This document shows positions 1 to 5,248 of a DNA stretch of 5,782 bases, piece by piece (the first letter of the stretch is position 1; each line of letters begins with the position of its first letter). The notes beneath the pieces are model-generated. The model did not search any database and was not told where the DNA came from. It saw only the letters and a program-made list of their open reading frames with translations. Source of the DNA: Deltaproteobacteria bacterium (lineage in GTDB: Bacteria; UBA10199; DSSB01); the NCBI GenBank assembly GCA_021414045.1, contig JAIOPF010000323.1, forward strand, positions 1 through 5,782, given 5' to 3'. Made by a program: the position numbers and the translations under genes.

Positions 1-618
1 CAGACGCGTTTCACCCTGGAAAAATCCTTATTGAATCCATTTTTAAACGAGCTAGAGCCGCAGTTACCGCCGGAACCGGTCATCGAAGATGGCATCCCTA
101 AGATAAAATCCCTTCCGAAAGACGCCCTCGCGCAAACTAGCCTGGCTTCATCCTCTTTGGCTTCAAGCCGGGCGACTGAAAAACTTCTTATGAAAAAGGC
201 GGACTCCTTGGCCTCGGCCTATCTCGACCATACGGACAACCCCTATGGCTTGCAGTCGATTCTCGACATTCCGACCCTCGAATTATTAGTTTCGGAGGAA
301 GTATTTCAACGCTGGTTCCGGAAGGCTCCAGATTGGCTCAGTGAAGAGCAGCGCCAGGCCTATAATCTCGCGCATACCAAATACGTGAGCCTGCGTGAGA
401 CCCAATTGCTCATTCATCATCTTCCCGAACAGATGTTGAAATATTATTGCCACTACGACGAACCGGCGGGGCACTCCTTGGCAGGCTCGAAGGTCTATTC
501 ACAATTTCTGTCCTTCCACTATACGGTCGAGGAGCTCGAAGCGATGGGCTTTTGGACCAAACTGCTGGCCAAGGTGCAAGGCTTGGGAGGTTGCGAGGCG
601 ATCCCGCCGCTGTGGTGA
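1..618 (+). CDS. Unrecognised protein, 3' part only (5' end outside window)
   Basis: The frame is open from base 1 to the TGA at 616-618, giving 205 residues. A TTG at 31 is the first possible start in view, but no ribosome binding site precedes it and the frame runs on to the window edge, so the true start probably lies upstream. I do not recognise a family. The visible part begins with a proline- and acid-rich segment, followed by a serine/alanine/leucine-rich stretch in which SLASS occurs twice in tandem and SLAS once more. A charged, aromatic-rich C-terminal half follows, with EVFQRWFRKAPDWLSEEQRQ and several Tyr/His residues. There is no signal peptide, membrane helix or catalytic motif in what can be seen. 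The protein is probably soluble. It is followed by a hairpin and then a new promoter, so it is likely the last gene of its transcript. That the region codes is fairly sure; the function is unknown. Confidence 0.7.
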   Translation, partial: QTRFTLEKSLLNPFLNELEPQLPPEPVIEDGIPKIKSLPKDALAQTSLASSSLASSRATEKLLMKKADSLASAYLDHTDNPYGLQSILDIPTLELLVSEEVFQRWFRKAPDWLSEEQRQAYNLAHTKYVSLRETQLLIHHLPEQMLKYYCHYDEPAGHSLAGSKVYSQFLSFHYTVEELEAMGFWTKLLAKVQGLGGCEAIPPLW

Positions 619-635
619 CTTCTGCCGATATATGG

Positions 636-654
636 CTCTCCGCTTAGCGGAGGG
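636..654 (+). terminator. GC-rich hairpin after the first gene, possible terminator without a T tract
   Basis: The arms 638-643 and 647-652 are perfectly complementary (CTCCGC / GCGGAG) around a TTA loop. The stem extends to 636/654 through a G-T wobble, giving about eight pairs. It begins 17 bases after the stop of the first gene and lies before the next promoter, where a terminator is expected. No run of T follows, so intrinsic termination would be weak. It may instead protect the 3' end of the transcript. Confidence 0.4.
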
Positions 655-681
655 TGGCCATCGCTGGATTTCGAATATTTA

Positions 682-711
682 TTGCCGCCCAAAAGCGAGT
701 TTAGCTATAAT
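682..711 (+). promoter_or_regulatory. Sigma70-type promoter for the secreted-protein gene
   Basis: A perfect TATAAT -10 box lies at 706-711. Eighteen bases upstream is TTGCCG (682-687), which matches the TTGACA consensus at four of six positions. Transcription would start near 718, giving a leader of about 40 bases before the ATG at 757. This is the best promoter seen on the + strand of the window and argues for starting the following gene at 757 and not at an upstream TTG. Confidence 0.65.
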
Positions 712-756
712 GAAAATCGGTCGGGCGGGCTCTACGTCACATCCAAAGGAGTCAAT

Positions 757-1269
757 ATGAACAAGTTAATTCATAGCCTGCCGAATGCGTTTATCTTGTT
801 ATTTTCCATCTCCGTCGCGAGTGCCGCCTCATCGCTCAATCTCAATCATACCTTAAACCAGGCGCCGGTCTCACGAGACGCGGCACAGGTATCATGTAAC
901 AACAAAGACAGTTCGACACCCGCCGAACTCAAAGCCATCGTCCCGGACCCCTATTGCTGTACCTCCGTCATCGCATCGGAATGTCTCGAATCCAAAATCG
1001 AATCACTGACCGGAGTCCGAGACCTAATCAAGACGCATTACGACGCTCTTAACGGAGCCGTGCCCGGTGTGGCCGCGGCTCCATCCCTGGACAGGGACGT
1101 CAGCCTTCCACCCAACGCTTCCGTTGACCAATTGAGAGGTGAAATTTATTCTTTGATCCAAGATATCCAACGGGGAAACGGTCTCATCAAAGCGAATATC
1201 TCCGCTCTAAAATCAAAATGCATCGAATACACGCAAGAGACCGAAGTTCATACAACCTATACCCCCTAA
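757..1269 (+). CDS. Small exported cysteine-containing protein, function unknown
   Basis: This encodes 170 residues. The ATG at 757 is preceded by AAAGGAG (745-751), a strong ribosome binding site five bases upstream. A longer reading from a TTG at 682 would run through the promoter and is not used. The N-terminus is a typical Sec signal peptide: positive at K3, hydrophobic over residues 11-20, with an ASA signal peptidase site at residues 21-23. There is no lipobox. The mature part of about 147 residues has five cysteines (C47, C67, C68, C76, C155), including the pair in DPYCCTS, so disulphides or metal binding are possible. No CxxCH haem motif is present. A proline/alanine-rich linker (about 101-121) separates two parts, the second being probably helical (123-155). 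It should reside in the periplasm or outside the cell. A good promoter lies just upstream, and the small membrane gene follows 105 bases later on the same strand, possibly on the same transcript. I recognise no family. Confidence 0.82.
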   Translation: MNKLIHSLPNAFILLFSISVASAASSLNLNHTLNQAPVSRDAAQVSCNNKDSSTPAELKAIVPDPYCCTSVIASECLESKIESLTGVRDLIKTHYDALNGAVPGVAAAPSLDRDVSLPPNASVDQLRGEIYSLIQDIQRGNGLIKANISALKSKCIEYTQETEVHTTYTP

Positions 1270-1356
1270 CAGGCGGAGAAGTTTTACAACGAGGGTTGTT
1301 CGAGAAATTCCAGATTCGTCACCCGACCAAATTTATCCTCCCAGCAAGATATTTCC

Positions 1357-1372
1357 CATCGTTAGGACGATG
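1357..1372 (+). promoter_or_regulatory. Hairpin holding the ribosome binding site in its loop
   Basis: CATCGT (1357-1362) and ACGATG (1367-1372) are perfect inverted repeats around the loop TAGG. The ribosome binding site AGGA (1364-1367) lies in the loop and at the edge of the stem, seven bases before the ATG at 1375. In the messenger this would show or partly hide the binding site. The stem has six pairs, so it is only moderately stable. Confidence 0.4.
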
Positions 1373-1374
1373 CG

Positions 1375-1575
1375 ATGAACTTAAGAGACAAGGCTTCGTT
1401 AGGCATGATTCAAGCGACGATTATAACCATCGCCGGGCTGATTATTGCCATTTTTCCTCACATGCTGTCTCGCATGCTACCGGCTTGGTTCGGCTGGATC
1501 CTCGTTACCCTCGGCGTTTTTGGGTTCTTTTTCCACCTTTGGCGATATCGAAAAACTCGCGATCCTTGGTTGTGA
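1375..1575 (+). CDS. Small two-helix inner-membrane protein, function unknown
   Basis: This encodes 66 residues. The start is ATG 1375, with AGGA (1364-1367) seven bases upstream. The layout is a short charged N-terminus (MNLRDK), a first hydrophobic segment at about residues 8-30 (isoleucine-rich), a short turn, a second hydrophobic segment at about 35-55 (rich in Trp, Phe, Leu and Gly), and a basic tail with RYRKTR. By the positive-inside rule both ends would face the cytoplasm as a helical hairpin. No family is recognised. Small proteins of this shape are found as stress proteins, subunit helpers or single-gene membrane proteins, and nothing here decides among these. No clear promoter is seen in the 105-base gap after the secreted-protein gene, so read-through from that gene is possible. 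The gene converges with the cytochrome gene, with 36 bases between the two stop codons. Confidence 0.72.
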   Translation: MNLRDKASLGMIQATIITIAGLIIAIFPHMLSRMLPAWFGWILVTLGVFGFFFHLWRYRKTRDPWL

Positions 1576-1611
1576 CCGTGAATCATTGGATATCCCTTTC
1601 CAACGGAAACC

Positions 1612-3219
1612 TCACGGCGCGAACAGACGCCGGGTGGTATCATGCATGTATCTCAATCTCGTATCGATGGCCGCGTCGGGTTCGAAATAATAGCCGTTGG
1701 TATGGCATGTCAGGCATTCCGGCCCCACTTTGTTGAGTCCTTCGAATCCATGGGCTGCCACGGGTAATGCGGCACGCCCCACGTGGCAACTCGCGCAATT
1801 GTTGTCCATTCCAACAACATGAAATTCGGGAAAGTCGCTCAATACGTCCGTTCCAACCTGTACTCGAATGGACCCCGCCTTCTGCATGGGTTCTCCTTCC
1901 CATTCGCGTCGGGCTTTCAGCCCCACGACGTAGGTTCCAGCTTCGGCGTCCGCGGGAACCGCGAAGGAGAAAACATCCGACACCGGCGCATCGCAAGCCG
2001 GCGAGCTGGGATCCAAGAGACAGCCGAAGGTGATGGGAGTCGGGGGAAGAATTTGAACGAAACCGTTCCACCCGTCGTTAAGACGATCGGCACTTTGAAT
2101 TTGGGGGTTGAACAGGACAAACGGAGTGATGGGCGTAGAACCTACCGTCGTCATTTTGTGCAATGGACCGCCGAAAAAAGTCTCCATGTCCGCCTGAAGA
2201 TCCTTATGAGCCCAATATAGCATCGGGAAATCCGAAAAAGTCAGATAACGAAGTCCCTTCGATGCATTCTCCCGGCCCAACATCTGCCGAAAGGTTGGCA
2301 AGGACCCCTCCGGAAAAAGTGGAACACCGTCCCCATCCACGAAGGTGACTCGTACTTGGATATTTTCTCCAGGCAAATAATACCCTCGGGCGGGAGGCGA
2401 AATCTCCGCTAATTCGACGCCAAACCCGTAACCGGTGTCTCCTGGCCTGTCATGGCGAATATCAACTCTCCACGAGTGGCCGGGATATTCGGACCATTTA
2501 AACTTTAGGTACGAGGCATTTCTTGGAATGTCGAAATCCCTCTGAGGGTGAAGAGCGGTGCGAAGCTGCACGAAAGCCTGGGCGAAATGCAGGGCCTCCG
2601 GATTGTCGCAAACTCCTTGGGCGGCGCACCCGGTGCTAACGACCCTGGCAACGAAACGCCTTTCGAAAGCGTCATCCGAATGGTGCCAATCATCATCCCG
2701 TCCCGCGTCGACTTTAAGTTCGCTTATTTTTTGCCCATGCCTGTTATAGGCGGTAATTTTGAACTCGCTGTCTGCCCTCATCCATTCCGCGTCGCGATAA
2801 AATATCTGGCGTTGGTACGTAAAACCCGAGGCCTCAAGACGCCAGTCTTCGCCAACCTCTTGTATGCCGCTCCAATCGAGGCCAGCAAAGTCGCCCGATT
2901 CCATAACCGGGTCCAATCCACGCTCGAGGGTCGTGGGAACGGAAGAAGCCAGGTAAAGCTCCTGCATGTACCGCTTATCTCCGTCGACGATTTGTAATTG
3001 GGTAGGACGGGAGGGATTCGGAAGGGGATTCATATCGGGATTCCATTCGCCGTTATAAAAATATAGGCCCAGCCCTACCCCCTCGCAAGAATTGCTGTCC
3101 CAATACGCGGAATACTCCTTGGCTTCTGAAACCAAGGGCTCCGCGCCTCTCTCCGAAACGGAACCACAAGCCAAGATCGCCAGCGAGACGCTGGGTATTA
3201 ATATTTGCGCGATTTTCAT
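1612..3219 (-). CDS. Diheme c-type cytochrome lipoprotein with Ig-like region
   Basis: This encodes 535 residues. ATG 3219 follows GGGGGGAT, a purine-rich ribosome binding site a few bases upstream. The first 18 residues form a lipoprotein signal (IPSVSLAILAC), with C18 as the predicted lipidated cysteine. Residues after it (G19, S20) fit outer-membrane sorting by the E. coli +2 rule. Residues 20-275 are rich in Trp, Tyr and Asp. Residues about 278-457 look like a beta-sandwich, opening with YLPGENIQVRVTFVDGDG and ending with an AGTYVVGLKARR strand, as in the non-haem domains of OmcA/MtrC-type surface cytochromes. Two haem-binding CxxCH motifs lie at the C-terminus: CASCH (475-479) and CLTCH (502-506). 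H467, H490 and H526 are candidate distal ligands. The likely role is electron transfer at the cell surface or in the periplasm, after haem attachment by the Ccm or Ccs system. Two haems are few compared with the ten of OmcA/MtrC. No further CxxCH is found past the stop in any - strand frame, so it does not look truncated by a frameshift. The cytochrome call is firm; the OmcA/MtrC likeness is by eye only. Confidence 0.87.
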   Translation of the reverse strand: MKIAQILIPSVSLAILACGSVSERGAEPLVSEAKEYSAYWDSNSCEGVGLGLYFYNGEWNPDMNPLPNPSRPTQLQIVDGDKRYMQELYLASSVPTTLERGLDPVMESGDFAGLDWSGIQEVGEDWRLEASGFTYQRQIFYRDAEWMRADSEFKITAYNRHGQKISELKVDAGRDDDWHHSDDAFERRFVARVVSTGCAAQGVCDNPEALHFAQAFVQLRTALHPQRDFDIPRNASYLKFKWSEYPGHSWRVDIRHDRPGDTGYGFGVELAEISPPARGYYLPGENIQVRVTFVDGDGVPLFPEGSLPTFRQMLGRENASKGLRYLTFSDFPMLYWAHKDLQADMETFFGGPLHKMTTVGSTPITPFVLFNPQIQSADRLNDGWNGFVQILPPTPITFGCLLDPSSPACDAPVSDVFSFAVPADAEAGTYVVGLKARREWEGEPMQKAGSIRVQVGTDVLSDFPEFHVVGMDNNCASCHVGRAALPVAAHGFEGLNKVGPECLTCHTNGYYFEPDAAIDTRLRYMHDTTRRLFAP

Positions 3220-3268
3220 AGATCCCCCCGTTCGCGATATTACGATTTACCTTTTCCCGAGCCTCGAA

Positions 3269-3297
3269 ATTATCCGCGTAATGCGCGAATCCGACAA
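3269..3297 (-). promoter_or_regulatory. Sigma70-type promoter for the cytochrome gene
   Basis: Reading the - strand, TTGTCG (3297-3292) matches four of six -35 bases. Seventeen bases later GATAAT (3274-3269) matches five of six -10 bases. Transcription would start near 3262, about 43 bases before the ATG at 3219. The spacer holds CGCG-CATTA-CGCG, a small inverted repeat. This indicates that the cytochrome gene can be transcribed apart from the kinase/regulator operon upstream. Confidence 0.6.
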
Positions 3298-3298
3298 G

Positions 3299-3313
3299 TC
3301 AGGCAGATCCTGA
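3299..3313. promoter_or_regulatory. Candidate operator: TCAGG-N5-CCTGA palindrome
   Basis: TCAGG (3299-3303) and CCTGA (3309-3313) are perfect inverted repeats separated by five bases. The site begins one base upstream of the predicted -35 box of the cytochrome promoter and is centred about 44 bases before the predicted start of transcription. That is a usual place for a dimeric activator. The regulator encoded next door carries a LuxR-type DNA-binding domain and is the obvious candidate, but this link is inferred from position only. Confidence 0.4.
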
Positions 3314-3342
3314 ACAACGGTATAAAATCGCGGAAGGAATAT

Positions 3343-3364
3343 GGGGAGAATCCCTCTTTTTTTT
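3343..3364 (+). terminator. Weak hairpin plus T8, possible + strand terminator
   Basis: GGGGA (3343-3347) pairs with TCCCT (3351-3355, one wobble) around GAA, and T8 follows at 3357-3364, separated by one C. The stem has only five pairs. The polarity is wrong for the genes here, which are on the - strand. If active it would stop + strand (antisense) transcription before it enters the regulator/kinase operon. Confidence 0.25.
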
Positions 3365-3391
3365 GAAGGCGTGGTTTCAGGCGAAAGCCGG

Positions 3392-4085
3392 TTATAGGGG
3401 AATCCCTGACAAAACCATTTTCCATTGGGCGGCATAGCGAATGAGATCGTTGGAATCCTTCAACCCAAGCTTTCTCTTGATGCGGGCGCAATGGGTCTCG
3501 ATCGTCTTGACGCTCAAGGAGAGATCCTCCGCCGCCTGGCGCAATCCGATGCCATCGCCAAGGAGCGTCAGAACCTGCAATTCGCGGTCACTCAATTTTC
3601 CCACAAAGGCCCGCTTATCTTCTTGCGAAGTCCTGACCAATTTGAAGCGAAGCCTGTCGACCAGATTTTTGCTCACAAAGACTCCCCCTTGCAAAAGGGA
3701 GTATATTCCTTGCAACAATTCCTGGACCGCATCTTCCTTGGCGACATAGCCGTCCGCCCCGGCATGCAGGGCCCGTTCCGCGAAAACGGCCTCGTTCTGG
3801 ATGGAGAACACGAGAATCGGCAGGTTAGGGAAACGCGTCCGTAGTTCGCGAATGAGATCCACCGACATCGAACCTCGCAGAAACAAATCCAGCAGTAGCA
3901 ACGAGGGGACGGATCTTTGGATTTTACCCAGGGTTTCCTTGGCATCCCCCGCCTCCCAACAAATCTCGAGGTCGTCCGTGTCCTCGAGGAGCTGATTGAT
4001 TCCGCTCCGTACGATAGGGTGATCGTCGACGATCGCGATTTTCGACTTGGTCCGGATTTTTTTTTTCTGGATTTGAGGATTTCAT
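3392..4085 (-). CDS. NarL/FixJ-type response regulator, frame broken at an A10 run
   Basis: This is the partner of the kinase gene that ends eight bases upstream. The receiver frame runs back to a TGA at 4084-4082 with no ATG, GTG or TTG before a TTG at 3901, which would remove half the receiver. The good start is ATG 4085, with AAGGA (4095-4091) five bases upstream and a second ATG at 4091. Both are in another frame, which meets the receiver frame at ten As (4066-4057). With nine As the product is 230 residues. Its receiver (about 14-130) has the acid pair D20-D21 in IVDDHP, phospho-acceptor D66 in LLLLDLF, switch S94 and K116. A LuxR-type helix-turn-helix (about 164-221) has LSDRELQVL and the recognition segment VKTIETHCARIKRKL. 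Phosphorylation by the kinase should activate DNA binding. As given, the unshifted frame would stop at 3924 after 53 residues. Since all key residues survive, this looks like an active gene or a sequence error and not an old pseudogene. Confidence 0.85.
4057..4066 (-). other. A10 homopolymer at the frame break of the response regulator
   Basis: Ten T on the + strand (ten A in the messenger) follow CCAG and precede TCCGG. The frame from ATG 4085 reads GAA AAA AAA AAT, while the receiver frame needs ATC directly after the As. Loss of one A, or gain of two, joins them. Other A/T runs noted in the window are seven or eight long (for example in the kinase gene near 4592-4598), so this one stands out. 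Runs of nine or more A are known sites of RNA polymerase slippage and of replication slippage. Confidence 0.9.
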
Positions 4086-4093
4086 TTTCATCC

Positions 4094-5158
4094 TTAGGCC
4101 GGAAACACGCAGGTAATGGAGGTTCCGCCATCCTGTTTCGGCTGAACTGACATCGTACCCCCAAGAGCATGAGCCCGATAAGCCATGATTTGAAGGCCCA
4201 ACCCTCTTGCGGGTCGAAAAGGCTGAGGAATTCCGCAACCGTCATCGGCGACTTCCAAATGCCAGAGCCCTTCTTCGGGGCCTCGAAAGGAGACATGGAT
4301 ATTTCGAGCTCTTCCGTGTCGAACGCTGTTGGTGACGGCTTCCTGTACGATGCGAAATAAATGCATGGCCCTTTCGCCTTCAAGGCCCGAGAGACGCGGA
4401 GGTAATTCACACGTCAATCCGACCTGAAACCGTGAAGCCATTTTTTCAGCCAACTCATTCAACATGGCCAATACCCCCCCTTGCTCTACGACCGATGGGA
4501 AAAGCGATTGGGAGATCCTGCGCGTTTTCGCGATCGCATCGTTGATTTCTTGCGTGATCTCGCCAGCAATCGCGGACTCAGGGACTGCGCGTTTTTTTAG
4601 CTTTCGTTCCAGAAGCATGCCTTTCAACGCGATACCGAGCAGGCACTGGGACATATCATCGTGGAGATCCCGTCCGATTCGAGATTTTTCTCGGTCGCAA
4701 ATTTCAAGGACCTCCTTCTCAAGTCGGGCCTGCCGCTCTTTCAATTCCTGCTCCTGTCGTTTTTGTTCGGTGATATCCATCACGGAACCTACATATCCCA
4801 GGAACTTGCCTTTGGGATCGAAGCGGGGCACGCTGATGTCCAGCACCCATATATAATCGTCCCTTCCCTTTCCCTTACTTCGGTATTCCTGCCTGAAATT
4901 CTGGCATTGCGAGGCGGCGAATTCGTGATTACGCCGAATGCGCTCCCGATCGTCGGGATGGATGGTCTCCAGCCAGTTTAAGCCCTGGATCATTTCGAAG
5001 GTGAATCCGAAATAATCCAGCAGGGCTTGATTGCCGTAGACGCATTGGTGTCGTTCGTTCGTCATCCAAATCATGATTTGTGGGGCGACGAGCCAGGCGC
5101 TCAAGCCCGGATCTAAAAAGCTGAGGGGTGGTTCCAACTCGCGTTCAGGCAAGTTCAT
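4094..5158 (-). CDS. Soluble PAS-domain sensor histidine kinase (NarX/NarL-type, HisKA_3)
   Basis: This encodes 354 residues. A PAS domain of the PAS_3/PAC type covers about residues 25-131, with NWLETIHPDDRERI and the closing GYVGSVMDITEQKRQE. A charged, probably coiled-coil linker (131-158) leads to a HisKA_3 dimerisation domain in which H166 of RDLHDDMSQ is the phospho-acceptor. The HATPase domain (about 262-354) has the N box QEAVTNSVRHG (N277), the G1 box DDGCGI (305-310) and the G2 box RGLGL (318-322). There is no signal peptide or membrane helix, so it should sense a cytoplasmic cue through the PAS domain. The ligand cannot be read from the sequence. It would phosphorylate the regulator encoded eight bases downstream. 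The start is ATG 5158, but the purine run GGAAGGAG (5166-5159) abuts it. A TTG at 5152 has better spacing and would remove only two residues. Upstream in this frame there is only a TAG at 5203 and no other start. Confidence 0.93.
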   Translation of the reverse strand: MNLPERELEPPLSFLDPGLSAWLVAPQIMIWMTNERHQCVYGNQALLDYFGFTFEMIQGLNWLETIHPDDRERIRRNHEFAASQCQNFRQEYRSKGKGRDDYIWVLDISVPRFDPKGKFLGYVGSVMDITEQKRQEQELKERQARLEKEVLEICDREKSRIGRDLHDDMSQCLLGIALKGMLLERKLKKRAVPESAIAGEITQEINDAIAKTRRISQSLFPSVVEQGGVLAMLNELAEKMASRFQVGLTCELPPRLSGLEGERAMHLFRIVQEAVTNSVRHGRARNIHVSFRGPEEGLWHLEVADDGCGIPQPFRPARGLGLQIMAYRAHALGGTMSVQPKQDGGTSITCVFPA

Positions 5159-5192
5159 CTCCTTCCAGTAACAAGCGTCGATAGGATCGTCA

Positions 5193-5214
5193 ATGCTCCG
5201 CTATGCTCCTAGCG
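5193..5214. repeat. Overlapping direct and inverted repeats upstream of the kinase gene
   Basis: ATGCTCC occurs at 5193-5199 and again at 5203-5209, one DNA turn apart. Overlapping it, CGCTA (5199-5203) and TAGCG (5210-5214) form a perfect inverted repeat around six bases. The cluster lies in the 90-base gap before the kinase start, about 35-55 bases upstream of it. It could be a regulator site or a small RNA hairpin. No convincing -35/-10 pair is seen with it. Confidence 0.35.
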
Positions 5215-5248
5215 CCAGCCATGCGCCACAAAACGATTTTAGATTGTC

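Noticed and set aside
1286..1299. ACAAC-GAGG-GTTGT hairpin after the secreted-protein gene as a terminator
   Set aside because: The stem is five pairs with no T run. It could form but gives no real sign of termination.
1597..1609. TTTCC-AAC-GGAAA hairpin in the 36-base gap between converging genes, as a shared terminator
   Set aside because: There are only five mostly A-T pairs and no T run on either side, so it is too weak to call.
1458..1643. Further haem-binding sequence past the cytochrome stop, which would indicate a truncated multihaem protein
   Set aside because: The - strand frames downstream of the stop hold no CxxCH motif and overlap the small membrane gene.
1218..1736. A 172-codon + strand frame overlapping the secreted, small membrane and cytochrome genes
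   Set aside because: It overlaps three better supported genes, has no ribosome binding site and gives an unstructured basic product.
2548..2997. A 149-codon open frame on the + strand inside the cytochrome gene
   Set aside because: It is antisense to a gene with a clear lipoprotein signal and haem motifs, has no ribosome binding site or recognisable domain, and is explained by the codon bias of the opposite strand.
3425..3844. A + strand frame antisense to the response regulator
   Set aside because: This is a shadow of the regulator: no signal, domain or binding site of its own.
3673..4410. A long 245-codon - strand frame spanning the kinase/regulator junction
   Set aside because: It is rich in Arg, Ser and Pro and shows no domain. 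It is the out-of-frame reading of the kinase and regulator genes, whose true frames carry complete motifs.
4589..4602. A_AAA_AAA slippery heptamer in the kinase gene as a programmed frameshift site
   Set aside because: The kinase frame is complete through to its own stop and no stimulating structure or meaningful shifted product is seen.
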